Assembly: GCF_000003605.2 (NCBI RefSeq)
Contig: NW_003155743.1
Coordinates: 51,431 to 96,282 of the forward strand
Reading direction: 5' to 3'
Origin: Saccoglossus kowalevskii
Lineage: Eukaryota; Hemichordata; Enteropneusta; Harrimaniidae
Length of the DNA: 44,852 nucleotides
Both the position numbers and the translations under genes were made by a program. The stretch's first letter is position 1. Every line of letters starts with the position of its first letter. Positions 1 to 10,602 of this stretch are shown here, piece by piece. Below the pieces are notes generated by a model. It did no database searches and was not told the origin of the DNA. It saw only the letters and a program-made list of their open reading frames with translations.

Positions 1-1270
1 GCTCACTTTGTGCATTTATGTTTTATAAGGCAATATCAATAGAAAATTTGCTCCAAACAAAATAAAATGACAGAATGTTATATATTTTTATATATTCAAC
101 AAAATATAGCTAAAAAAACAAACAATGTATATTTGATTAAGCTGATAATATTATGTAGCCATCACCTGATATACTTATTTGTAGAACTGGTTGATATGAG
201 TGATACCACAAGTCTCACCCAGCTATACAAACAAGTAGTATCAGGTGATTATTAAAGTTTTTGTCATTGAACTATCCAAGTAATAGTTATCTTGCATGAA
301 ATGTTCATATCGTAGCAATAAAATCGATACTGTTGCATGATCTGGTTTTCTTTGCGTACTGTTCAAGCACCTTATAGAGACAGACAAGTTTTATGCTACA
401 TTTTGCCACACAAAACATCAGCACTGTGAATGATACAGCATGACCATGCAAAAAAATAATTTATCGCTTCATTATTTCTTTAGCTCACCATAAAGTTTAA
501 TTTAAATTAATATTTTTATACCAGACTGACAATTTAACACACAATTCAATTTAATTATTTTCAAAATTGCTGCAATTTGATTTATAACTTCAAAACAATA
601 AATATTAGGCTTGTAATTGGTATTATTTATACCGATTTCTGTGAAACACCCCCTCCCCTATAGTGACAGGGCGAGAAATCAAGGTCACGCAGGTTCACCC
701 TGGCCGGTCACTCAGCATGGCGTTTTTCTAAATCTGTCGCCACCAGACTATCAAATTTGTGAAAAGCATTCGTTGTCACCAGTATGTTCATATCCGAATG
801 TTCAAACATTAATATTACAGAAATTACAACGTAAACCTACTTACTAAATATATCGAATAGGCACTTACCGACTTTGTATGTGGGCTTAGACATGCTTCCT
901 CGTTGGTTGCTTTGCTTGTATGAAAGAGACCGAGTCTTGCCATTCGAAGGGCTATATCATGCCGGTAATTTGCATGAAATCAACATATGGGCATCCATTG
1001 GTTAGAAATGACCCCCGGGTAATTACCATATCACCGCAATAAAATAGGCTAGAACTGTATACCCACATAATTTAGTATCAACAATATCGTTTATATACAA
1101 TTTGTATAAATTATTTTTGCAGAATTAGATACTTTGACATTTCATAAAACATAAACAACGTTCAATTAGTTTATGCCATATTATGAAGTCAGACAAAATC
1201 ACCTGACTGTGACTTATTTTATGAACATTACAGATATTTCTATTGGCTGCATTTTTATCTCTCTTGACTC
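1..1270. other. Intergenic DNA, no gene recognised
   Basis: AT-rich sequence without a convincing exon, RNA gene or repeat. The short open frames here (for example 67-255 and 617-847) lack splice-site support and recognisable protein similarity. The 620-740 segment is somewhat more GC-rich, but I see no conserved coding pattern in it. Confidence 0.6.
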
Positions 1271-1275
1271 GTTAT

Positions 1276-1323
1276 CCAATTATATTGTCTCTCTCATTGG
1301 GTACTGTGGAAAAGTCACGTGAT
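1276..1323 (+). promoter_or_regulatory. Promoter elements of the V-ATPase d gene: CCAAT boxes and a CLEAR-type E-box
   Basis: A CCAAT box lies at 1276-1280 and an inverted one (ATTGG) at 1296-1300. GTCACGTGAT at 1314-1323 is 9/10 identical to the CLEAR palindrome GTCACGTGAC, bound by the lysosomal bHLH-Zip regulators TFEB, TFE3 and MITF. It lies about 80 bp before the start codon. V-ATPase subunit genes are classical CLEAR targets in vertebrates, so position and gene agree. Factor binding in this species is inferred. Confidence 0.6.
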
Positions 1324-1400
1324 TGTTTGTGACGGCCATATTGAGTATAGATTTATCTCGGGGATTTGATAGTAATCAAAATCGACGTAATTTTACCAAA

Positions 1401-4400
1401 ATGTCCATCTCGGAGGTTTATTTTAATATAGATAACGGGTATTTAGAAGGTCTGGTGAGAGGTTTTAAAGGCGGTATTCTCAAACAAACGATTATTTGAA
1501 TTTGATTCAGTGTGAAACACTAGAAGGTGGGTTTTTTTTTTACGTTCATAATTTTTCTATCGTTTTATGATATAATTTTAATACGTTTGCTGGTTATTGA
1601 TATCTAATGTGATCACAAAGTTCTAGGATATTTGTGATATTACACTAGAATTTACAACTGAATCATAGTAATCGCCGAAATATATATGTTTTATTATTTT
1701 ACAGACTTAAAATTGCATCTTGCTAGCACAGACTATGGCAACTTCCTAGCCAACGAACCCTCTCCACTGACAGTGTCAGTTATAGACGATAAGCTCAAGG
1801 AGAAACTCGTCTTAGAATTCCAACATCTTAGAAACCATGCGTTTGAACCACTGGCAACATTTATGGATTTCATTACGTAAGTACTGAAATAGTGGAAATA
1901 ATTTCCAATTTGATAATACAACAAAATATTTGTAAGTTCATTTCTCAAATCATTGAAATTGTATATGTATGTGCGATGTAAATTACTTTGGCTTTGAATC
2001 CGTACACGCCTACCAGCATGACTGTCTATGATTGCAATTTCACACGTTTTGATTGTGTATTGTTTTATCCATGTAATCCTACTCTGTCAGTTGTAATACA
2101 ATGTATATATTTATACATATATGTACACTATGGATTTTTAATTATTTCCGACCAGAAAAGTAAAAACAAATGAAAATACAAATGAAAATCTACAACAGAC
2201 TATTATACTGATGATCCTAATTGTTACTTTTCATTTTCAGTTACAGTTACATGATTGACAATATCATCTTATTAATTACTGGTACTCTTCATCAACGATC
2301 GATATCTGAACTAATCCCTAAATGTCATCCACTGGGTAGTTTTGAACAAATGGAAGCCGTTAACATTGCTTCCACACCAGCTGAACTTTATAATGCCATT
2401 CTGGTTGACACACCGCTTGGTAAGTGTTGCCGGTTACGTGTGGGTTTATAAATAGCCTCTCCATGTGTTGTATGTAATTCAGCATTACTGGTCATAGTTA
2501 TTAATAATTTCATTCATGTCTTCTGGCTGGTACTATTTTTTTTCTTTCGATAAAAGTGTGTGATGGGAGAGTGTCATCTGCGTATTGCAATTTGTGAATG
2601 TATACTCTGTATAGTGGACTTTACATCAACCTTTGTACAGGAATACTTAGTGTCAGGCGTGAATGGCTGATGATTGTGTCTAATAGTTCAAGAATTGTCA
2701 TGGTGGTAGTTAAAATGTCACTTAAGCAGAGAGTTATAGTGATTGATTTTTTATCATTTCATTTCTTTACTTTGCAATTTATGTCATTTTTTTTTTTTTT
2801 TGAGACCTTACTGCTTTACTTTCCTAAATCAGTGGTGTGTCAATAAATATTATTACAGTGAAAATGTCACTTAGGTACAGTATACATTTTATCTGGTGTG
2901 AATACTCGTAGCAGATAGCTGATCAGTATTATTATTATTATTTTTCAGCTCCTTTCTTTCAAGACTGTATATCAGAGCAAGATTTAGACGAAATGAATAT
3001 TGAAATCATCAGGAATACACTATATAAAGCCTACTTGGAGGGATTTTATCAATTCTGTAAGAATTTGGGTGGTGCTACTGCTGATGTCATGTGTGAAATA
3101 CTTGCTGTAAGTTTCCAGTAAACATACATATATACTTTCTGCATCCTGTGGTTATGAACAATGTTGTGGTGTATTGTTGTACATCTGAAATTTTTCTTTT
3201 GAAGTGTGTATACCGTAATTACCAAATTTGTTTTGTTTTTTCATAAATTTGTACACTGTATTTGCTCTACTGTAAATGCCTCTCATTGTAAGCTGATTCA
3301 TCAAAATATTACATATTTTGAAGATAAAAACACCTCTGTAATTAATGTAGGCACATGCCCTACTAATAGACAATGGTGTACACACACAGTCTTGACACGT
3401 GCTGGTACACATCAAATGTAGACAATAAGATGGCATGGGTGGTCTGGGATGAAGGACCCCCTATAAACTTCATGTGATGTTGGTCTTAGATTTAGTTTAG
3501 ATTTGACTTTATTTGACTTTAATTAATACTAAACTGTAGAATAAAATATAATGCTGCTGTTCTCATGAATGAACATAAGTTTATGAATTATGATCTGAAG
3601 CTGTACTTAAATCTAAATCTCACTAATCAATGGTTTCAATATATGCAACAATCCAAACATTGTATTACAAAATGTTTATGATATCACTGGCATTGTTCCA
3701 TAAAATTCAACCTTGTGTTTGATTTCAGTTTGAAGCTGATCGTAGAGCCATCATCATCACAATTAATTCCTTTGGCACTGAACTCACTAAAGACGATAGA
3801 AACAAGCTGTATCCACGTTGTGGTCGACTGTTTCCTGATGGTCTAGCTGCACTAGCCAGGGCTGATGACTATGAACAAGTGAGAGCTGTTGCTGATTACT
3901 ATGCTGTAAGTCACTGCAATTCCTTATTATGGTCTGTCTTTTTTTTTCATCTTGTAAAGTGTGCCGTCTTTTCTAAAAACCACTATGTTCATCTTGAATT
4001 GAGAGTAGGTGTATGCATTATCAAACCAGGAATAGTAATACAATGCCACTGCATTGCCAAAATGAGATTTATTCTGGCTTCTATTGTGCTATTGTTTTCT
4101 CGTTTATTAAGTTTTTACCAATACAGGAAGTACAGCTTACAGAACATTCACAGTTAGATCGCTACTGAAATAGAGTTTTTGACGTTTCAGGTTCGTCAAT
4201 GCTATTTGAATATTCACATTTGATTTATTTTTACACAGGAATACAGAGCCTTATTTGAAGGATCAGGAAACAACCCTGGGGACAAAACACTGGAAGACAA
4301 ATTCTTTGAGCATGAGGTAAGACTTTACATTATGTCGATCAATATTAACTAGGGTAACATGGTTACACAATAATTTGTTATTGTATAACAAATATTTTGG

Positions 4401-4646
4401 ATTGTCCGCTCTCCTGCTTTTGATCTGTTGCACGTTATTATTATTCAAATTTATCTAAACCTTGTGTTTTCTATATATTCACAGGTGAAATTGAACGTGT
4501 ATGCTTTCATGCAACAGTTTCACTTCGGTATCTTCTATGCTTGGGTGAAACTGAAGGAGCAGGAATGCAGGAACATCGTCTGGATATCTGAGTGCATTGC
4601 ACAAGGACAAAGAGGAAAAATAGACAGTTACATACAAATACTATAA
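1401..4646 (+). CDS. ATP6V0D1: V-type proton ATPase subunit d (V0 sector), 7 exons, one-base frameshift in exon 1
   Basis: Subunit d is the cytoplasmic stalk subunit that couples the V0 proton channel to the V1 rotor of the vacuolar ATPase, which acidifies lysosomes and endosomes. Coding exons: 1401-1526, 1705-1876, 2241-2419, 2949-3106, 3729-3905, 4239-4316 and 4485-4646, all with GT-AG introns. The product closely follows animal subunit d from [20 protein letters not shown] to a C-terminus ending in KIDSYIQIL; landmarks include [41 protein letters not shown] and [13 protein letters not shown]. The exons total 1052 bases, one short of 351 codons (stop included), and the frame breaks near 1485-1490, after a Lys-Gln that precedes the conserved Asp-Tyr-Leu. 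Restoring one base would give about 350 residues; human d1 has 351. A sequencing error or a damaged allele is likelier than a real pseudogene, because every other exon and splice site is intact. Candidate poly(A) signals lie at 4929, 5048 and 6530. Confidence 0.97.
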
Positions 4647-6819
4647 AATTTGTATTGTAAAATAGAAATTAAATAGTCACCTATTATTGTCACTAGCCCC
4701 CTTCCAACTTTGAATTATCCCATGTGTACTACAAATGCACAATATTGTGTGTGATGCATCTCAGTCGGCATGGTGCCCAAATCACTGTCACTGTCTGTTT
4801 TCCCTTGGTGTTGATTATCGTCGACATGATGCTGATGAGTGTTAGGACTAGAAACCATGATCTTTTCTTACTAGCATCCTGCATCACAAGATGTCAAGAC
4901 AGACTCTTCAGTACAAGTGTCTTAACAAAATAAAAGTTTGTATTGAGATTAGTTTAAGACTTATTCTTGAAAATCAAATACAAATTTGAATGTGCCATGA
5001 TCACCACATTATGTCATTGTGCATTGGCACCTCTGGTACTGATGGGAAATAAAGTCGCGTCTGATGCCAACACCATAAATCAATGTCTTGCATCATCCTC
5101 ATTTTTCAAAACCCTGTACAAAAATAATATCTTGTATTATGATTCATAAGGTCCTTGATCATGATTTTTTAACCGATTGTAAGTTATCTGAATTTTATTC
5201 TACTTTCATGGAGACCAAAATCATTGTGATTGGGGGGGAGGGTATACTTTAGTTTTAAAATGATTACCGAAATCATGACGCTGTGCCCAATAATATGTCA
5301 AGTAAATGTTAATAAAGGGTTGGTTGTTACCATATATATCCTATACAGAACTACTGAAATGTGTTTGGAAAGACAAACCAATTCAATAATGTATTATTCT
5401 GGGTATCAACATTTGTACATCAAAGACGTTGAATTGTTTGAATAGTTGATCCATTGTGTTTATATTTATTATTGTAAACTGAGATATTCAAGAGATTAGA
5501 TTTCTATATGTGATAAAAAAAAATTACGAAGTTGATGGTAAGTACCTGAGTTTTCTTAGTCTTTGCAATGTACATGGTCACATAGTAGTTCAACCACAGA
5601 ATTGAATTATTCAGTAAAAAGTGATTTTCTGTCAAAAATTATTCAGAGATACTGGTATGTTTTGACTATTGTTTCTCGTAAGTGACTTTAGGTGAATAAA
5701 ATAGTGCTTCAAATATAAATGGTACAGAACAATAGCAGAATATTTTCTGTACACATAACATTTAGTCAATATGTACATGTATATAAAATTAGTTGGCAAT
5801 TGTATAATTTTCAAGTCACTATAACCATGTTTTGTCATTTCTCCGTTTTAAATTACATTGTATCTGATATTGTCTTTTGTCTTGTACTGAAAACAGTTTG
5901 ATTTGATCAACACTGTTAACTTGTTCATTAGAGTGACTCCCCTGTGTTAATAACATGTGAACTTTGCATATAATATAAAGGTGCAAGTTTATGTACAGTC
6001 ATATATCTCAACCATTAAAGGGCAGTGGTCATTACATCATATCCTGTTCGATTTAGGAAGCAGGTAAAATGCATTATCCCACCACCCCTCTTTAATGACT
6101 AGTTTTTGTGTGCAATGTATTAAATGCAACTTGTATAATAATGCCAACAATGTACCCAAGAATAAAATAGTATATTAAAAGTACTTTTTGTGTATGGGCA
6201 CATATATTAGTAATGAGAGAGAGAGAGAGAAGAGATATGTTCAAGATGACTTTATATTTTAGAACTATGAAAACTGCCAAAATTTAGAAACTATTATTGT
6301 AAAAGGCTTAACCATGCTACCTTTTATTTTTGGTGATTGGTAAATTAAAACCTACTGTACATGTCAAGTTAATCGTAGAATGTATTGTTTCCCTTCAGAA
6401 ACATGCACATTTTAAACCTTGTGAATGTCTATACAACACTAGACCTGCTAAAATAGAATATTTCTTCAGTGAATTTACATTTTATAATATTCTGTTATTG
6501 TATAAGTAATGTATATACGGGTAGTGAATAATAAACTTTAGTTTGACAAATAGTTTTTTTCCTCGCTCCATGCATGTATTTCACAAACAAAAGAACTTTA
6601 AAACCGTCCAAGAGGGCAGCACTAATCTAGGCTCTTTCGCATTTTATGCCGCTCAGTAAGGGTAATTATAACTGTCATAATTGAATGAGTTATGAAGACA
6701 TTATAGCCCAATGATATAATTATGAAGTAATATCGAGGACAGAAAAAAATTATTTAAATAACATAAAAAACTTAATAAAACTGTCTTGCCGGCGAACGAG
6801 GTTGAAGATTGCTAGTAAC
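4647..6819. other. 3' UTR of the V-ATPase d gene, then intergenic DNA
   Basis: AATAAA hexamers on the + strand occur at 4929-4934, 5048-5053 and 6530-6535; which one is used cannot be decided. A (GA)n microsatellite of about 20 bp lies at 6215-6235 and a run of Gs near 5230. No exon is recognisable. Confidence 0.5.
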
Positions 6820-6830
6820 TGCGCATGCGT
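6820..6830 (+). promoter_or_regulatory. NRF-1-type palindrome in the roadblock gene promoter
   Basis: TGCGCATGCGT fits the NRF-1 consensus (YGCGCAYGCGCR core) and lies about 45 bp before the DYNLRB start codon, a typical place for this element in TATA-less animal promoters. A half-site resembling an RFX X-box (AGCAAC) follows at 6841-6846, but the other half is not convincing. Confidence 0.5.
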
Positions 6831-6874
6831 GGAAATCCGTAGCAACATCTCTGACGAGCTGAAATCCTGTCAAC

Positions 6875-8368
6875 ATGGTATGTTTTCTTTTTCCTAATTA
6901 ATAATATTTTGATCGTATTTTTAGAGAAATGGCAAGACCGACGCATATTTCAAGTTTATCAACAATGTCTTGTCGAGACAAATTTTGAAAATCGTGTACC
7001 AACTGAGCCGCGCAGATGTTTTTTAACAACCGACTCGGGGAGCTAAAAAAATAAAATACCACGATTAAGACAGTCGTCTGCACCAAGGTTGCTTATACTT
7101 TATTCGTTATATATATAATAAACTTTTTGTTTCATTTGTAGTCTGAAATTGAAGAAACGTTGAAGAGAATCCAGTCGCACAAAGGTGTGATCGGCATTAT
7201 CGTAGTCAACGCAGAAGGTGAGATATGTGGTCACAAATTGAAAAACTGGCCTGTTTGTTTATTTGTAAACAAATTTTACTGTACTGTACTGCGGTGTGGT
7301 GTGAATATTTGAAACCGAAATTCCTCATTAAGCTTTTTAGTTTTCCGTCAACTTGTATAATATGACTTAATATTGATAGGATATTACTCACCTTAGACAA
7401 ATTATTCAAGTATTAAACTATTCGTTTACAAGTCCAGACACAGACCATCAATTCAGTAACATGTAAACTATTGTACTACTACAGATGAATTTTAAACCAT
7501 TGTATATATTATACATTATATTATATTTATTCAGGTATTCCAATACGAACAACATTAGACAATTCAACGACAGTTCAGTATGCTGGATTGATACATCAGT
7601 TGGCAGCAAAAGCACGTAGCACTGTTCGAGACATTGACCCACAAAACGACTTGACATTCCTTAGAATTCGATCAAAGAAACATGAAATCATGGTTGCACC
7701 AGGTAAGCTTTGCAAATACTATATCGTATATCACTATTTGAAACCAAACAACAAGTATAATCTACTGACAATTGGGAAACGAGAAGTTTTCAATTTTCCA
7801 GTCAGTCAATCAGTCTTAACTTCATTGATTTGCCAAACACTTGGGTGACAGGTCAAATAAAGTACACTACCAGTAATAATGCAACTTATTGTACAGCAAA
7901 GTGCCATCCATAGGTTGCAGCATCAGACAGGTGCATGATAACATTATTTTTACCTGGATACTTAAACGACAAAAATAGTCTCCCACAAAACCCGGACTAA
8001 ACAAAAAAAAAAATACTGTACTAAGCAAATAATAAAATGAAGTTTTCAGTTTTAATTTTATCAACACGATGAAATTTCTGTCAACACATCATCTGCTTAC
8101 GTCATTGAATACTAATTTTATTGGCAATCGATGGAGGTTTTCCACAGGCGATGGGCCAAATGCTTGAACACTGTTAAATCTGTTTATATAACTAGTGAGT
8201 CAGCATTGCCAAATGTTACGCTATGTGTAAAATTTCTCTTTTTTTTATTCATTTATAATATCAGATTTTGTGTTGTTAATAAGTTTACGTTATTGATAAC
8301 ATTGTTCGCTTCATTTTATTGCAGATAAGGAATACCTCTTGATTGTTATTCAGAACCCAAGAGAATAA
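6875..8368 (+). CDS. DYNLRB1: Dynein light chain roadblock (LC7 family), 4 exons
   Basis: Roadblock light chains dimerise and bind the intermediate chains of cytoplasmic dynein, including the intraflagellar dynein. Exons: 6875-6877 (only the ATG), 7142-7217, 7535-7702 and 8325-8368; together 291 bases, 96 residues plus stop, the same length as human DYNLRB1. The product is near-identical to animal roadblock in its core: [20 protein letters not shown] is followed by [10 protein letters not shown] and the C-terminal LIVIQNP. It begins [16 protein letters not shown]. The start is fixed by the conserved second exon, which opens at the residue after the initiator Met, and the ATG is immediately followed by the donor GTATGT. 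DYNLRB2 cannot be excluded as the closer paralogue; an invertebrate probably has a single gene. Confidence 0.97.
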
Positions 8369-8421
8369 ATGGCTGCCAACGTTTACTGAAGATATTTTCA
8401 CCCCGTCTTCTTGTGCAACAT

Positions 8422-8528
8422 CAGGGCTTGAACTTCACACAAGTTATTAAAGGCAATAGCCTATATTATTCCTGTATGCTAAGGCAAATTTATAAATTTT
8501 GGCTTTGAACTCTGAAGTTCAAGCCCTG
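8422..8528. mobile_element. 107-bp MITE with 16-bp perfect terminal inverted repeats
   Basis: CAGGGCTTGAACTTCA at 8422-8437 is repeated in perfect inversion at 8513-8528. The pair is bracketed by direct repeats CAACAT at 8416-8421 and 8529-8534, a putative 6-bp target duplication. It has no coding capacity. It lies between the DYNLRB stop codon and the first downstream AATAAA (8558), so it is probably transcribed in that 3' UTR. The CAGGG terminus recalls hAT elements, but those give 8-bp duplications; the superfamily is open. Confidence 0.75.
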
Positions 8529-8557
8529 CAACATAATGCTCAATTCTTTTACAAATT

Positions 8558-8563
8558 AATAAA
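8558..8563 (+). promoter_or_regulatory. Candidate poly(A) signal of the roadblock gene
   Basis: AATAAA 190 bp after the DYNLRB stop codon. A second hexamer at 8765-8770 is an alternative. Confidence 0.4.
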
Positions 8564-10244
8564 TTTCTTCTCCAAGATGTAGTTTATGTAGACCGTATAA
8601 AATTAATAAAATTGCAGTTTAAATTGAATATTACAAACTGAATGGCCAATTTCTCATCAGGTTTGGGATATTTTCATCTTATTTTTTCATGTATTTATAT
8701 TTTGGCATACCCAATATGATAAGCATGTAATGTACAATTTGATTCAATCTGAGTGCTGTCATGGAATAAAATAATTGTTTTTTCTTCACAGGAAATTGTT
8801 TTATTCATGCTACATTATTGAGTCTGTGTGTTGTACATAGTCAGTCTAGAATCGTGAGAGTTAAATTTTTTTAAAAATAGCAATATTCTGTAGCAGTGAA
8901 AATTTCTCTGAAGTCCTGCCACCTGGAGTGTTATTGACTTGCAAAAAATTTGTTTCTTGTGAATGCCATAAAATCCTGAAATTGTGAAAATTGATAGCGG
9001 TGAAAATTTAACTTTTTAAAGCACTGGTACTCCTGTTTTACAAGTTGTGTATTGACTGATAATAAGGCCATCTAATCAGAGTTTTTTGGTAACCAGACGT
9101 TTGGGGTATATAGATTTATAGAAAACTGAACAATATAATGTGTAATGACTAGAATAATAAAACGTAACGTTCATAGTGGCAAACACCGATCACTCGTTGC
9201 CAGAATTTCTAAATTGTCCATCCATCCATCTCTGCTGAGAGTGCTGCTGCTGCTGCCTTGTGAAACTGTCAAGTAACCATTGAAAAAAGCATTAATTATA
9301 ACTACCTATAGTAAGTTGTACAATTTTCTAATGATATATCTTTCAGTATGTTGACAACTGTAAAAGGAAAAATATTTAGTTCCACTTTTTGACCATTCCT
9401 AGAGCTTTATTGGGGTCCTGACTATTACTGGTATATAAAATATAAGATTGTCTGAATATTACATGGCAGTTGCAATTACTAATGATTAGTTAGAATCGTT
9501 TCGCACTTGTGGATAGTAATTGAAACAAGTGATCCTCTGGTACACTATTTAAAATCTTTAGCAATTAAAATGTAGTCACACACATAGAAAGCCAAAATGA
9601 TAACTGAATAATCATCTAAGTATTCTGAAAATCATTCAAATATTGACGTTCATTTGATTTTCCATAATATGCACGTCTTACTTAAATATTTCACATACCT
9701 GGTAATAATCTCAAACCAAAATGAAGGTCCAGAAATGATCTTGGTGCATCTTTAAACTTCCCAGTACTTGTTTGTGGAGGAAACTTTAAGGTTAACTTGG
9801 CATATCCACTGTGTTCAAATTAGATGGCTGTCAAAAATAAAACTTCACATGGCCACCAGATTGAAACTGGTTGACAAATCTGTCTATATCTGTGAAAATG
9901 CAGCTGACTGATATATGCATACACATAACCAAATCTGTGAGTCCAAAGCTGTGTCTGAGTACCCATAACCTTCTAAAAGTTAAAAAATATTAATATTGAT
10001 TTTTATTTTAAACATTGTATTTACAAATATTACAACAGCAGTTGTTTTAATCCCACTTTTAAATAAAGATAATTAAAAGTAATGACATTTTTGCGATGCT
10101 ATGAAATTTTATTGTAAAAATCCACGTCGGTTTCCACAAATATTGAATATTCCTAGAAAACAACTGCCTATACGCCCACTAAAACACGCCCGACGCCCCC
10201 GCCCCACCAAAATGGTATGTCCTGCTTCAGTCCACCTGATATGT
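8564..10244. other. Intergenic DNA between DYNLRB and the GTPase gene
   Basis: No exon or RNA gene recognised. A short GCT/CTG run occurs near 9241-9256. Two inverted AGTTAAATTTT-like segments near 8860 and 9005 could be ends of a decayed foldback element, but the match is weak. GC content rises at 10180-10210. Confidence 0.45.
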
Positions 10245-10254
10245 ATCACGTGAC
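10245..10254 (+). promoter_or_regulatory. CLEAR-type E-box upstream of the GTPase gene
   Basis: ATCACGTGAC contains the TCACGTGA octamer preferred by TFEB/MITF factors. It is the exact reverse complement of the decamer in front of the V-ATPase d gene (1314-1323). It lies about 350 bp before the GTPase start codon. The core promoter and start site are not known, so function is inferred. Confidence 0.45.
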
Positions 10255-10602
10255 CCAACTTTCAGTTTTCGATGTTTGATCGTCAGCAGGCTGCTAAACA
10301 TCTTTAGTGCGTATTTGTGTAGGTCTTGACGTTACTCTGATGAAGTCTGGTCATTTTGATGGTTCTTGAATCCGACAAGGTTATTTTAAATAACTACGTA
10401 TGTTGCTTGGTAGAGGAAAATTTGTATGAAATGTCCAAATATTTAAAGCACAGACTAGCATCAAACAGGTATCATCGATAGATTCACTGATAGGTGGCTT
10501 AACTGTTCGTAACGCTAAGACCGGGATACAGTATACCGAATGTGATCTCTCACATAAGTTTCACATAGTACCGACGTACAGGAAGTACCCTCGCTCTAGA
10601 AA

